Shown: positions 45,451 through 53,722 of the stretch, piece after piece
How positions within the stretch are numbered: position 1 is the first letter of the stretch
Layout of the letters: each line of letters opens with the position of its first letter
Assembly: GCF_002563795.1 (NCBI RefSeq)
Contig: NZ_PDJL01000006.1
Coordinates: 496,001 to 560,000, forward strand
Origin: Vibrio sp. ES.051
GTDB taxonomy: Bacteria > Pseudomonadota > Gammaproteobacteria > Enterobacterales > Vibrionaceae
DNA length: 64,000 nt
Direction: 5' to 3'
Made by a program: the position numbers and the translations under genes
Notes under the pieces: model-generated
The model's input: only the letters and a program-made list of their open reading frames with translations
What the model was told of the DNA's origin: nothing
Database searches by the model: none

Positions 45451-46317
45451 TTAGAAGCTCCACAGAGCTTTTAAACCAGTGCTCCATGTCAGCGTTTCCG
45501 ATTCAGGTAAAGTCGCTTTCACATGCTGTGTCGCCTGTTCCTGACAAATGCCATCGGTCATGGTTTTGCAGTAGGTGGCACTCACGGTATGAGAATCCGA
45601 TTCAAGACGTTTCTCAAACCCAAGCATAGCAAACCAACCCAGATGTAGGCCTTCGAAAATCTCGTAACTGATCGTACCTTCCACACTGGTACGAAGGCTG
45701 TGACTATCGAAATCCGTGTCGCTAAATTGGGTAGAAGAGGTCTGGCTGTACAACGGAAGACCAATCAACGCCTTACCTGAGATATGCCACTTATCCTCAG
45801 CGAATAATGTGCCGTCATCGTAAACCATGCCCAAATTCGCAAAGATACTGGTGGTGGTTTCTTCCCATGTGCCGTGAAAAAATTTGTTGCCCTGCGCGGT
45901 GTAGTTCTTGAGGCCGTAGCGGGTAAAAGTCTGATAGCTCAGCGATGGACCGACCACAAAGCGCCAGTTATTTTCCAATTTGTAATGCACGAGAATATTG
46001 GTGGCGGTTTTTAAGTATTCCGCTTCATTATGTTGAATCACTTGACCGTTCCAACGCCACTCTTCTTCACTGTTCACCGGTGAGAAAGTTGCCAGTGCAT
46101 CGATAGAAAAATCGAAATCCTCATTAATGCGATAAAGCCCACCGGTATTGATCACCGGATTGAGTAAATTGACACTCGAGCGTGCAGCACCAGCTTCCTC
46201 GTAATTGACGTTCTCGACTCCTAGAGTAAAGTACGAATAACCATGGCGATCATCGAGCTCATTCGCCGTGACCGACGAAGCAACGCCCAATAACGCGAAA
46301 GCCACATAACTCTTCAT
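45451..46317 (-). CDS. outer-membrane beta-barrel-like protein
   Basis: A 288-residue exported protein with a signal peptide (cleavage near VTANELDD). The rest has alternating polar/aromatic strands (YSYFTLGVENVNYEE, FRFVVGPSLSYQTF-like patterns, WHISGKALIGLPLYS) and ends in Phe, as outer-membrane barrels do. AAGGATAAG precedes the ATG. It is convergent with the exported protein gene (nine bases apart) and divergent from the lipoprotein gene, so it may share a promoter region with the latter. Family unknown to me. Confidence 0.75.
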   Translation of the reverse strand: MKSYVAFALLGVASSVTANELDDRHGYSYFTLGVENVNYEEAGAARSSVNLLNPVINTGGLYRINEDFDFSIDALATFSPVNSEEEWRWNGQVIQHNEAEYLKTATNILVHYKLENNWRFVVGPSLSYQTFTRYGLKNYTAQGNKFFHGTWEETTTSIFANLGMVYDDGTLFAEDKWHISGKALIGLPLYSQTSSTQFSDTDFDSHSLRTSVEGTISYEIFEGLHLGWFAMLGFEKRLESDSHTVSATYCKTMTDGICQEQATQHVKATLPESETLTWSTGLKALWSF

Positions 46318-46559
46318 TAGTCTTATCCTTTATATCCTTAACGGCGGCAGATAATAACGTTGCGCTATGTAATTCCAAACCTGTTGTTGATAAAAAAAAC
46401 AAAAATAAATTTTACGGTTTTTCCGCTATTTTTCGTGTCTTGAAATCGCGCCTCAATCGCTGATAAAAACAGCGCCATCTATGCCAAAGTCGGCATGTAT
46501 GACGATTTCTTTCCTCTTGGGAAATGAAAGTTGAATTCGATTTAAGGACATAATAAAAA

Positions 46560-48779
46560 ATGAAAAAGCTTAGTTTACTCGCAGCGTCAGTGGCTATCGC
46601 CCTTACTGGATGTGGGGGCTCAGACGGAGGGTCTTCCGACAGCACGCCGGCTCCCGGTGGCTTGGTCATCACGGCCATTGATGGCTACCTACAACAGGCT
46701 CAAATCTGGGTCGATGAAGACGGCAATCGTAGCAACGGTTGTGAGCTTAATACTGGAGAGCTGACCGATGAAAATGGTCAAGCGACCATCAGCAAAGCCG
46801 ACTTTGCCGGTATGGATGTGTGTATCAAAGCGGTGGCGAATACCACCATTGATAAAGATCGTGGCCTTGTTGCATCCGGTTTCACTCTCGCGTCACTGGC
46901 AAACGACCATGACCAGATCATCGTTAACCCGATGACCAACATGGTAGTTGCAAAGGTTAAGAGTCAACTCGCTGGCGATCCAACACTGGATGTCGTTGCA
47001 GCGAAGAAAGCGGCAGAAGATGAAGTTGTCGCCGCCGTGACTCAATCAGGCTCAGGCCTAAAAGCAGATGCCGCAATGATTTTCGGTGATTATATCGCTA
47101 ACTCATCAACCTCTGACGAAGCAAAAGCACTGAAAGTGATTGGTGAAACGCTGGTCGACCATAAAGATCAATCCGTTGAAAAACAGCTAGCCATCACAAC
47201 CGCCGTCGCAGAAAAAACTCAAGAAATCATCAACAGCAATGCCCCTGAAGAGATTGATGACTTTGCCCCCGAGATCAACGTCTCTGGAGATGGCACAGTC
47301 ACCGTCACCAAAAATAGCCGCCCTGTGGTATCAAACCCGTTGACACCAGTCACCATGCAACTTAGCGATGCATTCACAAGCATGGATGCGAGCCAAAACT
47401 TCAGCGATGCAGAAGGCGACACACTGACGTTCAGCATGCAAGCGATTGGCGGCAATACAAATGGGCTAGCGATTGATGCAACAACCGGTGTCATTACAGG
47501 CAAACCAAAGGCAGCAGGCGAGTTTATTTACCAAATCTTTGCCGAAGATGCGAAAGGCTCACTGTCTTACCCAGCGACTCTGACGGTCACTATTGAAACG
47601 CCAAATACCGCGCCAACGCTTAGTGAACCAACGCTAGCGACTCTTCAAACAGAATTGAATGCTCGCATTTTCACTCAAGGTGAAGCGGTGAATGAAGTAA
47701 TCACCTCTACTGGGTTATTCCAAGATGTTGATGGTGACAAACTAACCTATACGGCAAGCAATGTTCCTAGCGGTATGACCGTCACTTTGACAGATAACCA
47801 GCTAATGTTAACTGGTACCCCAACTGTAAAAGGTGCTAACGTTGTGACACTTTCTGCAAAAGATGAGATCAACCACACCGCAGCCACCGCAAATATTACC
47901 ATCAATATCAAAGAAGCGGTCATTGAGCCAACCCTGCACCCGCTTGAAGGTAAGACTTGGTATCGCCTAGAACATGGCGGCGGTACGGATTCCATCAGCT
48001 TCGATTACTCACGTATCTGGTGTGATTCAATTCGTTTCGAAGATGGTCAAGTGCTCGGTAACCACCGAGATTTAACCAACCTCATTCAGTGTGGCGATAT
48101 TGCCACAGAGTCGTTCTCAAATGGTACCTACGTCATCGAAGGAAATACATTGATCGCGACTTTTGCCGGTGAAAACGGTACGCCTGAGACAGCGGAGCTG
48201 ACCGTTAGCGATGCCGACGCCGTATCTACAGGTGCGAAGTCTTTACAATGGAAGTACGCGGACACTCAAGAGATTGAACTGTACACCTTATTTAGCAACA
48301 AGGTTGATGCTGAGGCGCGTATCCAGATCCAATCGGATGACATCGCAGATAAGCGCATGTTCCCGATGACACTACCAACGGCCATTGAAGGTCAATACGC
48401 CACGGGTAAAGCGTCGGTATCGCTGTTAGAAAACACACACATCGGTGATGACGGTATGATGGATGCCAACCTGATTCTTGAATTCGATAATCAAGATTTT
48501 ACGTGTGCTGATGTGAGTGAGTTTTACCAAAGCATGCGATTCACTGGCGAAGACTTGTCACCATATGGCGTGGATTCTATCGACCCTTCAACCAATGGCT
48601 TCGAGTGTTATAACAATGTCGAAAACAGCATCACTCACGCCGCCATCGACTTTGATTTACCACAATTGACAAAGAACGAGGTTTACAGCTTTGTTGGTAA
48701 AGTGAAACCAAGTCAAGGCGCCTTTATTGAAGCGGTCAAATTTAATATCAAATGGACTGGACAAGGTAACAACGAGTAA
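46560..48779 (+). CDS. large lipoprotein with Ig-like repeats and four-Cys C-terminal domain
   Basis: A 739-residue lipoprotein: the lipobox LTGC ends the signal peptide and a Gly/Ser linker follows. Residues about 35-240 are a helical/linker region (begins VITAIDGYLQQAQIWVDEDGN). Two Ig/cadherin-like repeats of the He_PIG type follow (about 250-345, with FSDAEGDTLTFS and ATTGVITGKP; and 350-455, with FQDVDGDKLTYTASNVPSGM). Residues 460-739 share the domain of the gene at 43870: HPLEG..YRLE, YTLF..EARI, DANLILEF..CADV, EVYSFVGKVKP. AAGGA precedes the ATG. Likely surface-exposed. Confidence 0.85.
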   Translation: MKKLSLLAASVAIALTGCGGSDGGSSDSTPAPGGLVITAIDGYLQQAQIWVDEDGNRSNGCELNTGELTDENGQATISKADFAGMDVCIKAVANTTIDKDRGLVASGFTLASLANDHDQIIVNPMTNMVVAKVKSQLAGDPTLDVVAAKKAAEDEVVAAVTQSGSGLKADAAMIFGDYIANSSTSDEAKALKVIGETLVDHKDQSVEKQLAITTAVAEKTQEIINSNAPEEIDDFAPEINVSGDGTVTVTKNSRPVVSNPLTPVTMQLSDAFTSMDASQNFSDAEGDTLTFSMQAIGGNTNGLAIDATTGVITGKPKAAGEFIYQIFAEDAKGSLSYPATLTVTIETPNTAPTLSEPTLATLQTELNARIFTQGEAVNEVITSTGLFQDVDGDKLTYTASNVPSGMTVTLTDNQLMLTGTPTVKGANVVTLSAKDEINHTAATANITINIKEAVIEPTLHPLEGKTWYRLEHGGGTDSISFDYSRIWCDSIRFEDGQVLGNHRDLTNLIQCGDIATESFSNGTYVIEGNTLIATFAGENGTPETAELTVSDADAVSTGAKSLQWKYADTQEIELYTLFSNKVDAEARIQIQSDDIADKRMFPMTLPTAIEGQYATGKASVSLLENTHIGDDGMMDANLILEFDNQDFTCADVSEFYQSMRFTGEDLSPYGVDSIDPSTNGFECYNNVENSITHAAIDFDLPQLTKNEVYSFVGKVKPSQGAFIEAVKFNIKWTGQGNNE

Positions 48780-48795
48780 TTTTGTTCACATTTCT

Positions 48796-48820
48796 AAGCC
48801 CCGCATTGCGGGGCTTTCTT
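48796..48820 (+). terminator. lipoprotein gene terminator
   Basis: Perfect nine-base stem AAGCCCCGC / GCGGGGCTT with ATT loop, then TCTT. Confidence 0.85.
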
Positions 48821-48836
48821 CGTGATTAAAGCCTGA

Positions 48837-49832
48837 TTATTTCACGCACATCACGTTCAACAATGAAGTGCCGGTGAGCTGATTCGACTCACGATCAGCA
48901 AACAATCCTTTTCTACTTTGGCCCCAATACGGCAACTGCAGTGGCCAATGATTTTTTTCCATCACGCCTGAGGATCTTAACACCTTAAACTCATCTGGCG
49001 TGGCTAACCTCATTCCGAGCTGCTGACATATTTGCTGCGCATTTTCATAGTTAAGACGATTCCACGGCTTACCGTATTCCATATAAAACTGGTTATTGTC
49101 GTCAAGCGAGTATGGCACCACATAGGTTTTATCTTGCAACGAGGTTTTCAGCCGAACTTCAAGGTCATCATTCCCCGTGACGATTAGCGTCGGCTTAGGC
49201 CTAACGACAGATTTAGTCGATGACTTACCACGCGTATTTTTGGACTTGGTCTCAGGGTTCGTTGCCGGTGCTTTAAACGCCTCGGTATCCGCACGAATGG
49301 CGAGTTCTGGAGCGGCTTTGGGGGCAATCGGCGGGGTTGGTGTCACCGAGGACGTTGCAGGTTTAGGTGGTGTCACAGACTGTGTAGCGCCTTTTCCAAC
49401 CACCCGGATAAACGCTTCTTTGTAACTCGACAAGGTTTTGACTCCGCGCAAATCCTTCATCGCGATTGACAGCACTTTGTATGGCCCTATCAAACAACGG
49501 TAGCCATTCGGTTCCGGCTTCATCCATACGTCTGTAGTGATGTGACTATAAATCGGTTTCGCTTTCGCGAGTGATATTGGTTTAGGCAGTAACCCGCATT
49601 GGATCCAGTAGAGGTGATTGCCTCCTTGCGGCACTTTACTTCCCCACACCCCGTTACCAATCGGGCATGTTTGCTCAAGCACCGGCAGCTCTTTGTCACT
49701 AGTCTGGGTCGCCTGACAAAAAAACTCTTGTGCAAATACCGAGCTAGAAAACTGAACGCACCCGATTAACAACCCGAAGCTTAGGCTTGTTGGGATGAGA
49801 TGAGAGGGGGATCGTGCCTTCTTCATTTCCAT
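48837..49832 (-). CDS. exported SPOR-like domain protein
   Basis: A 331-residue exported protein (signal peptide ending near SVFAQEFF). Residues about 45-145 have a SPOR-like pattern (YWIQCGLLPKPISLAKAKPIYSHI, YRCLIGPYKVLSIAMKDLRG). A Pro/Thr/Ala/Lys-rich linker (about 150-215) follows, then a compact C-terminal domain (about 220-331) with the shape NAQQICQQLGMRLATPDEFKVL ... LNVMCVK, as in the FGE-sulfatase/C-type-lectin-like fold. SPOR domains bind denuded peptidoglycan at division sites. Start is uncertain among 49841 (GTG), 49832 and 49826. Confidence 0.75.
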   Translation of the reverse strand: MEMKKARSPSHLIPTSLSFGLLIGCVQFSSSVFAQEFFCQATQTSDKELPVLEQTCPIGNGVWGSKVPQGGNHLYWIQCGLLPKPISLAKAKPIYSHITTDVWMKPEPNGYRCLIGPYKVLSIAMKDLRGVKTLSSYKEAFIRVVGKGATQSVTPPKPATSSVTPTPPIAPKAAPELAIRADTEAFKAPATNPETKSKNTRGKSSTKSVVRPKPTLIVTGNDDLEVRLKTSLQDKTYVVPYSLDDNNQFYMEYGKPWNRLNYENAQQICQQLGMRLATPDEFKVLRSSGVMEKNHWPLQLPYWGQSRKGLFADRESNQLTGTSLLNVMCVK

Positions 49833-49913
49833 ACGCTTCACTCTACTATTAGTTAGTGGGTAAGGTCATTATGGCGGCAAAGCGCCAAAAAAATGTGAAT
49901 AAAGAATAGCTAG

Positions 49914-49946
49914 CAAAAAAAGAGCCGGAATTGTGTATCCGGCTCT
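49914..49946 (-). terminator. terminator of the peptide ABC transporter operon
   Basis: Stem AGAGCCGGA / TCCGGCTCT (49921-49946) with an eight-base loop, followed on the minus strand by seven T residues. Confidence 0.9.
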
Positions 49947-49995
49947 CAATTCTAGAAGGAATCAAGCGAGTTGACAGCGCTTGGTGAAAAAAGTC

Positions 49996-50952
49996 TTACC
50001 CTTTATACAATTTCGGGTTAAACACATCACGTAGCCAGTCACCCAGCAGGTTGATAACCAAAACCAGCGTCACGAGCACAATGCCCGGGAAGGCGGTGAT
50101 CCACCAAGCGCCGGAGAAAATGTAATTAAAGCCAATGCTGATCAGTGCGCCGAGCGATGGCTGATCAACAGGCAGACCCAAACCTAGGAACGACAGTGCC
50201 GCCTCCGACATGATGGCATTCGCGACCTGTACGGTTGAGATAACCAAGATAGGCGACAGGCAGTTTGGCAAGATATGACGAAACATGATGCGTGGCGCTT
50301 TAAAGCCCATCACGCGCGCCGCTTCTACGTACTCTTTCTTCTTCTCTGCAAGTACCGATGCACGAATCGTTCGCGCATACTGTGGCCATTCCGCGACGCC
50401 GATGATCACCACCAGCATCACGACCGCATATTGACTGTAGAAATCACTGCCGAAGCTGGCTTTAAAAATGGCCGATACAATAATAGCCACCATCATGGTT
50501 GAGAACGATAACTGCACATCGGCAAAACGCATCAAGAAGCTATCGATACGACCCCCGAAGTAACCTGCTGACAAACCAATAATGATACCCAGAATTAGCT
50601 GTAGACCGACCGCTAGGAAACCGATGGTGAGCGATAAGCGTGAGCCGTAAAGAATGGTCGATAAAATATCACGGCCTTGCTCATCTGTACCTAAGACAAA
50701 ACGCTCATCACTGTCTTCCATCCAGGAAGGTGGCAGTTCTGAGTCCATGATATCGATAGAAGTTAAATCATACGGATCGCTCGGGGCTAGGATCGGCGCT
50801 GCTAATGCCAATACTAAGAACACCATAAAGACCGTAAAGCTCGCCATCGCCACTTTATCGCGCTTAAAATAGTATAAAAAGTCCGAATTTTTGAAGCGCT
50901 GCCACGCCGTTGGCACAGCGGAAGGAGCAGCAGGAGTATGGGTTTGGCTCAT
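49996..50952 (-). CDS. peptide/nickel-type ABC transporter permease (DppC/OppC family)
   Basis: A 318-residue inner-membrane permease with six helices. The family N-terminal element FLYYFKRDKVAMASFTVF, the periplasmic LGTDEQGRDILSTILYGSRLSL and the EAA loop (EAARVMGFKAPRIMFRHILPNCLSPI) are clear. It pairs with the DppB-type permease, whose stop is two bases upstream. Confidence 0.94.
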   Translation of the reverse strand: MSQTHTPAAPSAVPTAWQRFKNSDFLYYFKRDKVAMASFTVFMVFLVLALAAPILAPSDPYDLTSIDIMDSELPPSWMEDSDERFVLGTDEQGRDILSTILYGSRLSLTIGFLAVGLQLILGIIIGLSAGYFGGRIDSFLMRFADVQLSFSTMMVAIIVSAIFKASFGSDFYSQYAVVMLVVIIGVAEWPQYARTIRASVLAEKKKEYVEAARVMGFKAPRIMFRHILPNCLSPILVISTVQVANAIMSEAALSFLGLGLPVDQPSLGALISIGFNYIFSGAWWITAFPGIVLVTLVLVINLLGDWLRDVFNPKLYKG

Positions 50953-50954
50953 GA

Positions 50955-51932
50955 TTAAGCTCCTTTTCCAGTCAGGTCCACAGTTGGGTTAATGATGCCG
51001 TATAGCAAGTCAACGATGGTATTGGTTACCACAAAAATCAAACCAACAAAAATAACGTAAGCAGTGATCAACGGTGTATCAACACGGTTGATTGCCTCGA
51101 GGAAAAGGAAGCCGGTTCCCGGCCACTGGAATACCGTTTCGGTAAGAATGGTGTAAGCCACCATGGTGCCAATTTGCACCCCACCGACGGTCAGTACCGG
51201 TAACATCGTGTTCTTGAGAGCGTGTTGGTAATAAATCTTTTGTAAATTTAACCCTTTGGCTTTGGCGAACTTAATGTATTCCGAACTCAAAACTTCGAGC
51301 ATCTCTGAACGCACCAACCGAATAAACAACGGTAACATGATCGATGCTAGCGCAATACACGGCAGGATCAGGTGCTTAATGCCATCAATGGTGAAGAAAC
51401 CCGACTCCCATCCGAGAACATTCGCCGTTTCCCCCCGTCCATACGACGGTAGCCAACCAAGCTCGATAGAAAAAACGTACATCAGCATGATGGCGGTTAA
51501 GAAAACCGGTATCGAGATACCGACACTGCTCATCGCCATGACAAATTTAGTAAAGACACTCTTTGGGTGAATGGCGGAATACACCCCGAGTGGTATAGAG
51601 AAAACGATGATGATGAGCGTCGCGCCCAACACCAGCTCGAGCGTGGCCACCAGCTTGTCGAGGATAACCTCAACCGCAGGTCGCTTGAAAAAGTATGATG
51701 TACCCAAATCACCTTGCAGCGCATTACCGACAAAGCGTGTGTACTTTGTGATAAAGGGATCGTTCAGGCCCAATTCGTCACGCAGCGCTTGACGCTCCGA
51801 TTCTGAAACCGACTGACCTACAAGCTCACGCAGCGGATCACCCAGGTTGTCCTGAATGGCAAACGCCACCAAACTGATCACAAACATCACTATCAGTGCC
51901 TGAAACAGGCGCTTGACCAGAAACGAAAACAT
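50955..51932 (-). CDS. peptide/nickel-type ABC transporter permease (DppB/OppB family)
   Basis: A 325-residue permease. The opening MFSFLVKRLFQALIVMFVISLVAF, the segment DPLRELVG, and the EAA loop (YIKFAKAKGLNLQKIYYQHALKNTMLPVLT) are DppB-type. The ATG at 51932 has an AAGG site and matches the family N-terminus; an in-frame reading from 52073 would add 47 residues and is rejected. Confidence 0.93.
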   Translation of the reverse strand: MFSFLVKRLFQALIVMFVISLVAFAIQDNLGDPLRELVGQSVSESERQALRDELGLNDPFITKYTRFVGNALQGDLGTSYFFKRPAVEVILDKLVATLELVLGATLIIIVFSIPLGVYSAIHPKSVFTKFVMAMSSVGISIPVFLTAIMLMYVFSIELGWLPSYGRGETANVLGWESGFFTIDGIKHLILPCIALASIMLPLFIRLVRSEMLEVLSSEYIKFAKAKGLNLQKIYYQHALKNTMLPVLTVGGVQIGTMVAYTILTETVFQWPGTGFLFLEAINRVDTPLITAYVIFVGLIFVVTNTIVDLLYGIINPTVDLTGKGA

Positions 51933-52076
51933 TCCTTGCCCCTTAACTGTCCATAGTTCTCTAAACTTAGAGAGAAAATTCAGTCTGTAAAACGAACTCA
52001 ATCCGACTGAAATAAAACTGAGCCAAGTGTCGAAAACAGAGAAGGACTGGCGCCCCTCTCTGTCATGACTCAATGA

Positions 52077-53630
52077 TTACTCAACCACTAGGTCACCAAA
52101 GTAAGGCATGACCATTGGGTTAACGATGTCAGCCGCTTTCACGTTAGACTTCGCACCCCACGCTTCACTTTGCCAGTGTAACGGTACGAATGCAGCGTCG
52201 TTGTATAGCGTCGCTTCAACGCCTTTCAGCATTGCTGCACGTTTCGCTGGGTCCGTTTCGACGTTCGCCGCTTCAACCGTTTTATCCATTTCTGGGTTTG
52301 AGTAGTAACCACAGTTGTACTGACCACGACCGGTTTCTTCGTTACGAGTCATGGTTAAGAACTCGTTGAAGTTGGCCGAGTCCTCTGTATCCGAGTGCCA
52401 ACCGATCATCAACATGTCTGCGGCACATTTATCAAATTCAGGCCAGTATTGCGCTTTAGGCATGGTTTTCAGATCAACTTTGATGCCGATCTTAGACAGC
52501 ATTGCGGCCGATGCTTGTGCTACTTTTGCATCGTTTACGTAACGGTTGTTTGGCGCCATCATGGTCAGCGTAAAGCCTTGCTCGTAACCAGCTTCTTTCA
52601 TCAGCTGTTTCGCTTTTTTCAGATCGTAGCGCGGAACCAGTTTTTCGTCATGCCCCACGTAGCCAGTCGGACTTTGTTGGCCTGCTGCCGTGGCGAAGCC
52701 TTTCATGATTTTCTTCACGATGCCTTCGTTATTGATGGCATGCACAATCGCCTGACGAACGCGTACATCTTTCAGCGCTTCATTGCTGTTTTGGTTCATT
52801 TGGAAGGTGATGATACGTGTACCTGGCAAGGTAACGAGGTCGATACCGTCCGCACCTTTCACACGCTTGTGATCGTTTGGTGCGACTGGGTGAATCATGT
52901 CTACACCACCGGAAAGCAGCGCTGCCACACGTGTCGCATCTTCTTTAATTGGCACTAGCGTTAACTTGTCTACGTTCCCTTTTGACGCTTTATCCCAGTA
53001 ATCGTTAAAACGCTCAAATTCAACTTTTACCCCTTGCTCACGTGATGTCACGATGAAAGGACCCGTACCGGATACGTGAGTCGATGCAAATGAGTTACCA
53101 TGCTTTACGAGCTCGGACTTGTCTTTGCCGTCTTCTGTCTTACCCGTGTAGAACTTGCTGTCCATAGGGAAGATGTACGTCGCCGTTTGCAGTACCAGTG
53201 GGTATGGGCCTTTTGTGACTAAATCGAACGTGTTGTCGTCCACTTTGACGATTTTTTCGTAAGGGTCAAAGATGTTTTTAAAGTCTGGCGAATTTTGAAG
53301 ACGCTCGAACGTCCACACCACATCATCAGCCGTTAGTGTATTACCTGAGTGGAACGTCACGCCTTCACGCAGGGTGAAGCGAACGGTCGTATCGTTAATA
53401 CGCTCCCAGCTTTCTGCTAGGCGAGGTTCGAAGTCCATGGTTTGCGTGAAACGAACCAGTGGATCAAACACCATGTGTGACATTTGCAGTGTGCCGCCAG
53501 ACAGCTGTTCATGTGGGTCAAGCGAGACAGGGTCTGCGGCGTAGCCCACGGTAATATCAGCTGCTAATGCGTTAAAACTTAGGCCAGCGGCCATTAGCGC
53601 CACTGCTAATTTGCTTTTCATGGTTTTCAT
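52077..53630 (-). CDS. peptide-type ABC transporter substrate-binding protein (family 5)
   Basis: A 517-residue periplasmic binding protein with a signal peptide (cleavage near NALAADIT). Family 5 hallmarks: DPVSLDPHEQLSGGT, AESWERINDTTVRFTLREGVTFHSGNTLTADDVVWTFERL, ALKDVRVRQAIVHAINN. The ATG at 53630 has AAGGAG at eight bases; the ATG six bases upstream is too close to it. The substrate is probably a peptide or opine-like compound but cannot be named. Confidence 0.94.
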   Translation of the reverse strand: MKTMKSKLAVALMAAGLSFNALAADITVGYAADPVSLDPHEQLSGGTLQMSHMVFDPLVRFTQTMDFEPRLAESWERINDTTVRFTLREGVTFHSGNTLTADDVVWTFERLQNSPDFKNIFDPYEKIVKVDDNTFDLVTKGPYPLVLQTATYIFPMDSKFYTGKTEDGKDKSELVKHGNSFASTHVSGTGPFIVTSREQGVKVEFERFNDYWDKASKGNVDKLTLVPIKEDATRVAALLSGGVDMIHPVAPNDHKRVKGADGIDLVTLPGTRIITFQMNQNSNEALKDVRVRQAIVHAINNEGIVKKIMKGFATAAGQQSPTGYVGHDEKLVPRYDLKKAKQLMKEAGYEQGFTLTMMAPNNRYVNDAKVAQASAAMLSKIGIKVDLKTMPKAQYWPEFDKCAADMLMIGWHSDTEDSANFNEFLTMTRNEETGRGQYNCGYYSNPEMDKTVEAANVETDPAKRAAMLKGVEATLYNDAAFVPLHWQSEAWGAKSNVKAADIVNPMVMPYFGDLVVE

Positions 53631-53650
53631 TTGCATAACTCCTTCATGCG

Positions 53651-53664
53651 GGGATCCGGATCCC
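53651..53664. repeat. perfect palindrome between ABC ATPase and binding-protein genes
   Basis: GGGATCCGGATCCC is an exact 14-base palindrome in the 92-bp gap between two genes of the same operon. It could form a hairpin that favours the binding-protein segment of the mRNA. Confidence 0.6.
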
Positions 53665-53722
53665 TTGTTGTTGTGTTTGCGTCTTTATTATGACTAAAGG
53701 TTGGCCAAGCGAGTCACTTGGT

